Shown one piece after another: positions 1 to 5,323 of a stretch of 6,094 nucleotides of DNA. The notes beneath the pieces are model-generated. The model was not told the origin of the DNA. It did not search any database and saw only the letters and a program-made list of their open reading frames with translations. This DNA is from JBGPIK01 sp041484845 (lineage in GTDB: Bacteria; Desulfobacterota; Binatia; UBA9968), in the NCBI GenBank assembly GCA_041484845.1, contig JBGPIK010000408.1:1-6094 (forward strand), written 5' to 3'. The translations under genes and the position numbers were made by a program. How positions within the stretch are numbered: the first letter of the stretch is position 1; each line of letters starts with the position of its first letter.

Positions 1-433
1 CAAATCGGGCGTTGCGAGTTCGGTGGATCAGCCCTTCTATGTTGCCATCGTTCAGACCTAGGTTGAGCACGGTATCCATCATTCCCGGCATCGACTCTCT
101 TGCGCCTGAACGAACCGAAACCAGCAACGGATTATCCGGGTTGCCAAAATCGCGGCCGAGGATTTTTTCGATACGGCGTAAATTTGCTGCAATTTGGGAA
201 TCGAGTCCTTTGGGATACTGGCGTCCGTGCGCGTAGTAAGACGTGCAGACGTCGGTGGTTATGGTAAAGCCCGGGGGCACAGGGACGCCGATACGAGTTA
301 ACTCGTGCAGGCCGGCTCCCTTACCGCCGAGCAGTTCGCGCATGCGTGCATTACCTTCGGCTTTGCCGCCTCCGAAGAAGTAAACTAATTTTTTCCTCTT
401 GGGCGTGTTTTTAAACTTATGCGCCGTTGGCAT
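1..433 (-). CDS. ppdK: Pyruvate, phosphate dikinase, N-terminal fragment (cut by window edge)
   Basis: PPDK interconverts pyruvate + ATP + phosphate and phosphoenolpyruvate + AMP + pyrophosphate in the cytoplasm, through a phosphohistidine swivel domain. Only the first 144 residues of a protein normally near 870-900 aa are present, all from the ATP-binding domain. Visible hallmarks are VYFFGGGKAEGN (residues 18-29), LLGGKGAGL (34-42), VPVPPGFTITT (50-60) and SVRSGARESMPGMMDT (106-121). Lys38 and Arg108 line up, at a constant offset of 16, with the ATP-binding Lys22 and Arg92 of the Clostridium symbiosum enzyme. The offset reflects a short basic extension, MPTAHKFKNTPKRKK, before the conserved start. 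The ATG at 433-431 has GAGAGA at 444-439, five bases upstream. The only nearby upstream ATG (450-448) meets a stop after four codons. The swivel histidine and PEP-binding domain lie outside the window. The gene is 55 bp downstream of recO on the same strand, with no terminator seen, so co-transcription is likely. Confidence 0.95.
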   Translation of the reverse strand, partial: MPTAHKFKNTPKRKKLVYFFGGGKAEGNARMRELLGGKGAGLHELTRIGVPVPPGFTITTDVCTSYYAHGRQYPKGLDSQIAANLRRIEKILGRDFGNPDNPLLVSVRSGARESMPGMMDTVLNLGLNDGNIEGLIHRTRNARF

Positions 434-488
434 TTTTATCTCTCGTCCATGCGGGGATAATTCACGGGTTGGGGTCGATACATTAAAC

Positions 489-1247
489 TCAAGCGAATTC
501 ATAGAGAAAGGATGCCGATTTGACCTCTCGGTCCATATGATACTGAATGAATTCCTGCACTAAAGAACGGATCTCGGTTATGACCGAGGATGGCAATGAA
601 ATGCGCGGCGCCACTGTGCTGTGCTCTGCCTGAAGATTCTTTAAGATTTCCACAGCTGTCGCGCCGATTAAAAGAGTTTGCTTTCTGGTGCGAGCACAAG
701 TGTCGCACAGAATGCCCCCATCTCTAACGCTAAAATGCCATTGCGCTACAGTTTGTAGACGATCATGGCCGCAATATTTACAGTGGTCGAGTAATGGTTG
801 GTACCCGGTCAGCCGCAATAATCTGAGCTCAAATGAGGTGAGAAATCTCAGTGACGGCTCATTCTCGTCCAAATAACCAAGACCATTTTTCAAGTGCTCA
901 AAAACCAAACGGTTGTCTTCCCTTTCAGCGATGAGCCCTTCGGTTATTTCAACCATGTACGAAGCGTGGGAGATTTTCACCAGGCTGGTAAATAATTGTT
1001 TGAAGCCAACCAACAAATCCGCCGCTACAATAAAAGCCAGACTACGGTTTGGGTAATCTTGAATATGAAGCTTGACCAGGGAAAAGGGCTCGAGCGAATT
1101 GGCGAATCGCTTGCGTGAATGCCTGGCACCTTTAGCAATGCCGCTTATCTTTCCCAAATCCTCGGTTAGAAAAGAAACAATTTTGTCGCACTCGCCAAAG
1201 GGCCGGGTGCGCAGGACGATGGCTGCGGTAATGTGGCTAACAGGCAT
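489..1247 (-). CDS. recO: DNA repair protein RecO
   Basis: RecO acts with RecR (and RecF) in recombinational repair. It anneals single strands and helps load RecA onto SSB-coated DNA. The 252-aa length is normal for the family. The N-terminal part (about 1-80) reads as the OB-fold, with the usual opening AIVLRTRPFGECDKIVSFLT (9-28) and then GKISGIAKGARHSRKRFANSLEP (32-54, shown in part: GIAKGARHSRKRF). The rest is the helical domain, with a zinc-type cysteine quartet C156-x2-C159 and C181-x2-C184. The ATG at 1247-1245 is the only plausible start, because the frame behind it reaches TAA and TGA stops without another start codon. No Shine-Dalgarno sequence is visible before it, unlike its neighbours, so initiation may be weak. 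It is divergent from grpE and probably the first gene of a recO-ppdK transcript. Confidence 0.96.
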   Translation of the reverse strand: MPVSHITAAIVLRTRPFGECDKIVSFLTEDLGKISGIAKGARHSRKRFANSLEPFSLVKLHIQDYPNRSLAFIVAADLLVGFKQLFTSLVKISHASYMVEITEGLIAEREDNRLVFEHLKNGLGYLDENEPSLRFLTSFELRLLRLTGYQPLLDHCKYCGHDRLQTVAQWHFSVRDGGILCDTCARTRKQTLLIGATAVEILKNLQAEHSTVAPRISLPSSVITEIRSLVQEFIQYHMDREVKSASFLYEFA

Positions 1248-1337
1248 ACGACACAGACTAAACTCGTATATAGGTTATCATTTTTTCATATTGCGGGCAA
1301 GTAATTAAAATATCAAGTGTTTTTCGACGACTTAAGC

Positions 1338-1366
1338 TTGACATCAACGAACACCGTGGTTAAATT
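1338..1366 (+). promoter_or_regulatory. Sigma70-type promoter candidate for grpE-dnaK
   Basis: A perfect -35 hexamer TTGACA (1338-1343) is followed by a 17-bp spacer and a -10-like TAAATT (1361-1366, four of six consensus bases). This predicts a transcript starting near 1373 and a leader of roughly 20-30 nt before grpE. The base preceding the -35 is C (CTTGAC), which resembles the start of a heat-shock sigma -35, but no C-rich -10 follows. The hexamers are seen in the sequence; activity is inferred. Confidence 0.55.
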
Positions 1367-1385
1367 CGCGGCACTATAAAGTTTC

Positions 1386-1389
1386 GGAG
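1386..1389 (+). promoter_or_regulatory. grpE Shine-Dalgarno GGAG (start ambiguous)
   Basis: GGAG lies three bases before an in-frame GTG (1393) and twelve bases before the in-frame ATG (1402). Neither spacing is ideal, so the site does not decide the start clearly. The ATG is preferred for codon type and because MSDQ is a more typical GrpE beginning. Confidence 0.5.
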
Positions 1390-1401
1390 AAAGTGACCGT
1401 A

Positions 1402-1998
1402 ATGTCTGACCAAGATAAAAAACAGGCTACCGACACTGAACCGCCTGCAGCTGAAGGATCCGCCGCAGATCGTTCTGAACTAGAAACACTTCGTCAACAG
1501 TTGGAATCGAAGGAACAAGAGGCAAAAGCTGCCTACGAGCGGCTACTCCGGCAGGCCGCTGAACTTGAAAATTTCAAAAAAAGAACGATACGAGAGAGAG
1601 AAGAATCGATTCGTTTTGCCAATGAAGCTCTGGTAAAAGACCTCCTACCCGTCGTTGATAATCTTGAGCGGGCCGTTGCTCATGCTCAAGGAGGCGGTAA
1701 TGGTAAGCCTTTGGTGGAGGGAGTTGAAATGGTCCTCAAAGGGTTACTCGATGTTCTCAACAAACACGGCGTCACACCCGTCGAAGCTGTGGGACAGCCC
1801 TTCGACCCGGTAAAGCACGAAGCAATCGCTCAGGTAGAGAGCGACAACCACGAGCCGAACACCGTTGTCCAAGAGCATCACAAGGGATACCTGTTCAACA
1901 GTCGGCTGCTTCGTCCAGCATTAGTAAGCGTGGCCAAGATATCCGAACGAAAAAAAAACGGCGGCACCGAGGTTGAAAACGGCCCCGCCGATGATTAA
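1402..1998 (+). CDS. grpE: Nucleotide exchange factor GrpE
   Basis: GrpE is the cytoplasmic co-chaperone that releases ADP from DnaK, resetting it for another substrate cycle. From the ATG at 1402 it is 198 aa; an in-frame GTG at 1393 would add MTV. Layout: an acidic, low-complexity tail (1-22); a long charged helix expected to form the dimeric coiled coil (about 24-80, including AAELENFKKRTIREREESIR in 52-71); the helical bundle with LLPVVDNLERA (81-91); and the C-terminal beta-wing that contacts DnaK. The wing carries the family signature FDPVKHEAIAQV (134-145), then GYLFNSRLLRPALVSVAK (162-179). Length and order are ordinary. The stop is 45 bp before dnaK with no terminator, so the two genes are very likely one transcript. 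A run of nine A bases (1950-1958) lies near the 3' end, beyond the conserved core. The usual upstream partner hrcA is not here. Confidence 0.97.
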   Translation: MSDQDKKQATDTEPPAAEGSAADRSELETLRQQLESKEQEAKAAYERLLRQAAELENFKKRTIREREESIRFANEALVKDLLPVVDNLERAVAHAQGGGNGKPLVEGVEMVLKGLLDVLNKHGVTPVEAVGQPFDPVKHEAIAQVESDNHEPNTVVQEHHKGYLFNSRLLRPALVSVAKISERKKNGGTEVENGPADD

Positions 1999-2031
1999 AT
2001 AAATTTTTGGGCAAATTTCTGAAAGGTTTCG

Positions 2032-2036
2032 AGGAG
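2032..2036 (+). promoter_or_regulatory. dnaK Shine-Dalgarno AGGAG
   Basis: AGGAG is placed seven bases before the dnaK ATG (2044). It is the best-matched and best-spaced binding site in the window, fitting the need for high DnaK output relative to its partners. Confidence 0.8.
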
Positions 2037-2043
2037 TAATCAA

Positions 2044-3966
2044 ATGGCAAAAGTAATTGGGATTGACCTAGGGACAACCAACTCCTGTGTAGCAATCATG
2101 GAGACTGGCGACCCAAACGTCCTTGCCAACGCCGAGGGGAGTCGAACCACCCCTTCGGTGGTCGCTTTTACGGATAGCGGTGAGAGATTGGTCGGCCAAA
2201 TCGCCAGACGACAAGCAATCACTAACCCTGAGAATACCATTTCTGCCGTCAAGCGTTTAATCGGCCGACGTAGTGACGATCCGCTGGTTCAAAAAGCAGC
2301 GAAAGTGCTCCCGTACAAGATCGTTCGTAACGACAACGGCGACGCCTGGGTAGAAATCCGCGGCAAACAATACAGTCCCGCAGAAATCTCTGCGTTCATC
2401 TTGCAAAAGATGAAACAGACCGCCGAAGATTATTTGGGCGAGAAGGTGTCTGAGGCGGTCATAACAGTTCCGGCTTATTTCAACGACAGTCAACGACAGG
2501 CGACGAAAGACGCCGGCCGTATCGCGGGTTTGAATGTTTTGCGCATTATCAATGAACCCACGGCCGCCTCTTTGGCTTACGGTCTGGAAAAGAAAAAAGA
2601 CGAAAAAATCGCCGTCTTCGATCTCGGGGGTGGAACTTTTGATATTTCAATATTGGAACTCGGTGACGGCGTTTTTGAGGTCAAAGCGACAAACGGCGAT
2701 ACATTCTTAGGCGGCGAAGATTTTGATCAACGCGTTATCGATTACTTGGCTGACGAGTTCAAGAAAGATCAAGGAATCGATTTACGTAAGGATCGCATGG
2801 CTTTGCAGCGTCTTAAAGAGGCCGCCGAGAAGGCAAAGTGTGAACTCTCGTCTTCAATGGAGACAGATATCAATTTACCGTTCATAACCGCGGACCAACA
2901 AGGGCCGAAGCATCTCAATATAAAGTTGACTCGTTCGAAGCTTGAGGCTCTGTGCGCGGATTTGATTGATCGAACTGAAGGACCTTGCCGTCAAGCACTC
3001 AAGGACGCCGGTCTCAGTCCGAGTGACATCCACGAGGTCATTTTGGTTGGCGGTATGATCCGTATGCCGGCGGTGCAGGAAAGAGTAAAAAAGATTTTCG
3101 GTAAAGACCCTCATAAAGGGGTTAATCCGGATGAAGTGGTTGCCGTGGGAGCCGCTATACAAGCGGCCGTTCTCAAAGGTGAGGTTAAGGATGTATTGCT
3201 GCTTGACGTGACTCCGCTATCGCTAGGTATTGAGACTCTTGGCGGAGTTTTCACTAAACTCATCGAGCGCAACACGACAATACCGACTAAGAAAAGCCAA
3301 GTTTTTTCAACGGCACAAGATAATCAGACGGCGGTTTCGATCCGCGTTTTTCAAGGGGAGCGTGAGATGGCTGCCAATAACAAGCTCCTCGGGCAGTTCG
3401 ATCTCGTTGGAATTCCTATGGCTCCGCGCGGCATGCCGCAGGTTGAAGTGACATTCGATATTGATGCGAATGGTATTGTTCATGTCGGGGCCAAAGATCT
3501 CGGTACCGGGAAGGAGCAATCGATTAAGATCACCGCATCCAGCGGTCTCAGTGAAGAAGAAATCAAGCAGATGGTTAAGGACGCGGAAGCCCACGCTGCC
3601 GAGGACAAGAAACACAAGGAAACGGTGGAAGCTCGGAATCAACTGGATTCCCTCGTCTATTCGACGGAGAAATCGCTCAAAGAATATGAGGGTGAACTTG
3701 ATGCCGGCGTGAAAGAAAAGATCGAGACCGCCTTGAAGGAAGCCAAAGGAGCGTTGGAAGGCCAAGATGCCGAGGCTATGCGCCGCGCGGCGGAGCAATT
3801 GAGCCAATCGTCACATAAATTAGCCGAGGCGATATATGCAAAAGCTTCGCAGCAGCAATCTACCCCGCAGCAGGAAGAGGGGAAGCACGATGGCCAGACG
3901 CCGGGTGGAGACAAGAAAAAGAAAGACGATGTCGTGGATGCGGATTTTGAGGAAGTCAAGGATTAG
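2044..3966 (+). CDS. dnaK: Molecular chaperone DnaK (Hsp70)
   Basis: DnaK is the cytoplasmic Hsp70 that binds exposed hydrophobic peptide segments in an ATP-controlled cycle with DnaJ and GrpE. All 640 residues are present, the normal length. The nucleotide-binding domain (1 to about 383) shows phosphate-1 loop IDLGTTNSCV (7-16), catalytic Lys70 in AVKRLIGR (68-75), ITVPAYFND (140-148), INEPTAASLAYG (169-180) and phosphate-2 loop FDLGGGTFD (192-200). The adenosine-site motif is VGGMIRMP (335-342), where most relatives have Thr rather than Ile339. The interdomain linker VLLLD (384-388) leads into PLSLGIETLGGVF (391-403) and the beta-sandwich substrate domain (to about 502). The helical lid is about 503-600. 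A disordered Gln/Lys/Asp-rich tail ends in DADFEEVKD, the conserved C-terminal motif of bacterial DnaK. No frameshift or missing catalytic residue is seen. Two hairpins follow the stop codon and separate it from dnaJ. Confidence 0.99.
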   Translation: MAKVIGIDLGTTNSCVAIMETGDPNVLANAEGSRTTPSVVAFTDSGERLVGQIARRQAITNPENTISAVKRLIGRRSDDPLVQKAAKVLPYKIVRNDNGDAWVEIRGKQYSPAEISAFILQKMKQTAEDYLGEKVSEAVITVPAYFNDSQRQATKDAGRIAGLNVLRIINEPTAASLAYGLEKKKDEKIAVFDLGGGTFDISILELGDGVFEVKATNGDTFLGGEDFDQRVIDYLADEFKKDQGIDLRKDRMALQRLKEAAEKAKCELSSSMETDINLPFITADQQGPKHLNIKLTRSKLEALCADLIDRTEGPCRQALKDAGLSPSDIHEVILVGGMIRMPAVQERVKKIFGKDPHKGVNPDEVVAVGAAIQAAVLKGEVKDVLLLDVTPLSLGIETLGGVFTKLIERNTTIPTKKSQVFSTAQDNQTAVSIRVFQGEREMAANNKLLGQFDLVGIPMAPRGMPQVEVTFDIDANGIVHVGAKDLGTGKEQSIKITASSGLSEEEIKQMVKDAEAHAAEDKKHKETVEARNQLDSLVYSTEKSLKEYEGELDAGVKEKIETALKEAKGALEGQDAEAMRRAAEQLSQSSHKLAEAIYAKASQQQSTPQQEEGKHDGQTPGGDKKKKDDVVDADFEEVKD

Positions 3967-3968
3967 TT

Positions 3969-3993
3969 TCGGACGAAAGTTCAAATTGTCCGA
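3969..3993 (+). other. Small hairpin directly after dnaK
   Basis: TCGGAC (3969-3974) and GTCCGA (3988-3993) form a perfect 6-bp inverted repeat, extendable by one G-U and one A-U pair to leave a 9-nt loop. It begins two bases after the dnaK stop codon and has no T-tract, so it is not itself a typical terminator. It could protect the dnaK mRNA 3' end or be an RNA processing site; this role is inferred. Confidence 0.45.
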
Positions 3994-3999
3994 CCCCAT

Positions 4000-4048
4000 A
4001 AGCCCCTACTCCCGCTGACTGTTATGGAGAGGGGCTTTGTTGTTTATA
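4000..4048 (+). terminator. Intrinsic terminator between dnaK and dnaJ
   Basis: AAGCCCCT (4000-4007) pairs with AGGGGCTT (4030-4037). Across a single bulged A (4008) the stem continues with CTCC (4009-4012) against GGAG (4026-4029), giving 12 base pairs around a 13-nt loop. The stem is GC-rich and runs into a T-rich tract (4036-4048, TTTGTTGTTTAT). This should stop most or part of the grpE-dnaK transcript before dnaJ. Efficiency cannot be read from the sequence, because the T-tract is interrupted by G. Confidence 0.75.
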
Positions 4049-4063
4049 CAGAGAATCCGCATC

Positions 4064-4069
4064 GAGAGG
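4064..4069 (+). promoter_or_regulatory. dnaJ Shine-Dalgarno GAGAGG, supports TTG start
   Basis: GAGAGG ends six bases before TTG (4076). A TAA stop (4070-4072) sits in the same frame two codons before the TTG, so no earlier start is possible. The first ATG in frame (4103) would remove the start of the J-domain. Spacing and conservation therefore fix the TTG as the start. Confidence 0.75.
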
Positions 4070-4075
4070 TAAGTT

Positions 4076-5188
4076 TTGAACGGCAAGAAGGATTACTACG
4101 AAATGCTCGGCGTGAATCGCACTGCGAGCGAAGAAGAAATTAAGAAGGCCTACCGAAAACTCGCTCTTCAACATCATCCGGATCGTAATCCCGGAGATAA
4201 GCAAGCAGAAGAAAAATTCAAGGAAGTTTCTGAGGCTTATCAGGTCTTGTCTGACCCGCAGAAGCGCGTTCAATATAATCAGTTCGGGCATGCCGCGTTT
4301 GGCGATGGCGGACCCTTCGGAGGTGGATTTGATTTCACGGCCGGATTCGAGGATATTTTCGGAGATATATTCGGCGAGTTTTTCGGCGCTGGAAGCGGAC
4401 GGCGGCGCGGCCGGAGCCGTGGCGAGGATCTTCGTTACAACTTGACGTTGACCTTTGAGGAAGCTGTCGCGGGAAGCGAGAAAAAAATCAAAATTCCGAA
4501 GCACGGTCCGTGCGAAACGTGTCATGGCAGCGGCGCCAAGGCTGGCACGGCGCCGCAGACGTGCCCCACCTGCCGCGGTCGCGGCCAGGTGAGTTTTCAG
4601 CAGGGGTTTTTCAGTGTCTCGCGCACCTGCAATCAATGTCAGGGCCAAGGATCTATTGTTAAAACTCCTTGCGCGGACTGCGGCGGCGCAGGGCGAACAA
4701 GAAAGATGCATACGCTTAGCGTAAAAATACCGGCTGGCGTTGATACCGGTTCGCGGTTGAAGTTGAGCGGCGAGGGTGAGGGCGCGGCGGCAGGAGGATC
4801 GCCGGGTGATTTATACGTCGTTATTCAGGTTGAGCCCCATCCGATCTTTGTGCGAGACAATCTTGATATCCTCTGCGACATTCCCGTCAGTTTCGTACAG
4901 GCGGCGTTGGGTGCGGAATTCGATGTCCCAACACTCGAAGGCAAGGTCAAAATGAAAATTCCGCCGGGTACACAGTCGGGCAAAGTTTTCCGTATGAAAG
5001 GCAGAGGAATCAAAGATGTTCAAGGATATCACCAAGGCGATCAGCATGTCCGCATCACGGTTGAAACACCGACGCACCTTACTTTCCGGCAGAAGGAACT
5101 TCTAAAGGAATTTGCCGCTTCGAGCGGGGAAGAGGTCAATCCTTTGTCGAAAGGCTTCTTCGAAAAAATGAAAGAGTTGTTCGGCTAA
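4076..5188 (+). CDS. dnaJ: Chaperone protein DnaJ (Hsp40, class A)
   Basis: DnaJ binds unfolded clients, hands them to DnaK and triggers ATP hydrolysis there. The 370-aa protein has the full type-I layout. The J-domain (about 5-71) has DYYEMLGV (6-13) and the essential HPD at 34-36. A Gly/Phe-rich segment (about 71-106) carries repeated DIF-type motifs (FEDIFGDIFGEFFG, 91-104), and a short Arg-rich stretch (109-116) follows. Four complete CxxCxGxG zinc motifs lie at 146-153, 163-170, 185-192 and 199-206. The C-terminal substrate-binding beta domains (about 210-340) include PGDLYVVIQVEPHPIFVRD (243-261) and KIPPGTQSGKVFRMKGRG (294-311). The start is TTG, with a good ribosome binding site. Although adjacent to dnaK, it lies behind a terminator, so it may depend on readthrough or its own promoter. 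No inactivating change is seen. Confidence 0.98.
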   Translation: MNGKKDYYEMLGVNRTASEEEIKKAYRKLALQHHPDRNPGDKQAEEKFKEVSEAYQVLSDPQKRVQYNQFGHAAFGDGGPFGGGFDFTAGFEDIFGDIFGEFFGAGSGRRRGRSRGEDLRYNLTLTFEEAVAGSEKKIKIPKHGPCETCHGSGAKAGTAPQTCPTCRGRGQVSFQQGFFSVSRTCNQCQGQGSIVKTPCADCGGAGRTRKMHTLSVKIPAGVDTGSRLKLSGEGEGAAAGGSPGDLYVVIQVEPHPIFVRDNLDILCDIPVSFVQAALGAEFDVPTLEGKVKMKIPPGTQSGKVFRMKGRGIKDVQGYHQGDQHVRITVETPTHLTFRQKELLKEFAASSGEEVNPLSKGFFEKMKELFG

Positions 5189-5240
5189 ACTGCACCGCGA
5201 AGCTGAAAATACCCTTGATCCGTAGTTCAGCCGAGTTTTA
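5181..5240 (+). terminator. Imperfect inverted repeat over dnaJ stop, possible weak terminator
   Basis: TCGGCT-A-AACT (5181-5191) pairs with AGTT-C-AGCCGA (5224-5234), giving six pairs, one A/C mismatch and four more pairs. GTTTTA (5235-5240) follows directly. The left arm includes the last dnaJ codons and the TAA stop. The loop is long (32 nt) and the T-tract short, so termination would be weak; ribosomes finishing dnaJ would also cover the left arm. Confidence 0.4.
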
Positions 5241-5277
5241 CCCTTTCCCGAAAACACCTGCGAGAGAGATATTTTTG

Positions 5278-5305
5278 TTGACCTGCAATGCCACTGTGAT
5301 TAACT
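5278..5305 (+). promoter_or_regulatory. Weak promoter candidate for lon
   Basis: TTGACC (5278-5283, five of six -35 bases) is followed at a 16-bp spacing by TTAACT (5300-5305), a poor -10 helped by an upstream TG (5297-5298, extended -10 pattern). It would give a very short leader before lon. No CCCCAT-type heat-shock -10 is seen in the dnaJ-lon gap. This is suggestive only. Confidence 0.28.
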
Positions 5306-5311
5306 AGATGC

Positions 5312-5316
5312 GAGGG
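5312..5316 (+). promoter_or_regulatory. lon Shine-Dalgarno GAGGG
   Basis: GAGGG lies seven bases before the lon ATG at 5324 and only three before a competing ATG at 5320 in another frame. The spacing and the long conserved frame select 5324. A TGA codon (5321-5323) immediately before it in frame excludes any earlier start. Confidence 0.7.
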
Positions 5317-5323
5317 CAAATGA

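Larger units (their letters stand above)
1248..1401. other. Divergent recO/grpE intergenic region
   Basis: This AT-richer stretch separates the two oppositely transcribed units. It carries the grpE promoter candidate (1338-1366) and the grpE ribosome binding site. On the minus strand toward recO there is an AT-rich tract around 1265-1290 (TATATA, TGATAA) but no well-spaced -35/-10 pair, so the recO promoter cannot be placed. I searched by eye for the CIRCE inverted repeat (TTAGCACTC, 9-bp spacer, GAGTGCTAA) and for a sigma32-type CTTGAA/CCCCAT pair and saw neither. Confidence 0.6.

Noticed and set aside
12..236. Plus-strand open frame at the left edge
   Set aside because: The opposite strand carries clear PPDK motifs in this stretch, so this frame is a shadow.
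1375..1380. TATAAA before grpE as a -10 element
   Set aside because: The base block 17 bp upstream (CACCGT) is no -35, and the element is closer to the start codon than the better TTGACA/TAAATT pair.
2001..2018. Paired AAATTT repeats between grpE and dnaK
   Set aside because: Short, AT-only and without a GC stem or T-tract; too weak to be a terminator or operator.
3307..3807. Minus-strand open frame of 166 codons within dnaK
   Set aside because: The plus strand encodes intact, highly conserved DnaK here; the antisense product matches no family I know and has no independent support.
4022..4711. Long open frame on the minus strand (229 codons)
   Set aside because: It lies opposite the conserved dnaJ coding sequence, has an unrecognisable product and overlaps the terminator; it is an antisense shadow of dnaJ codon use.
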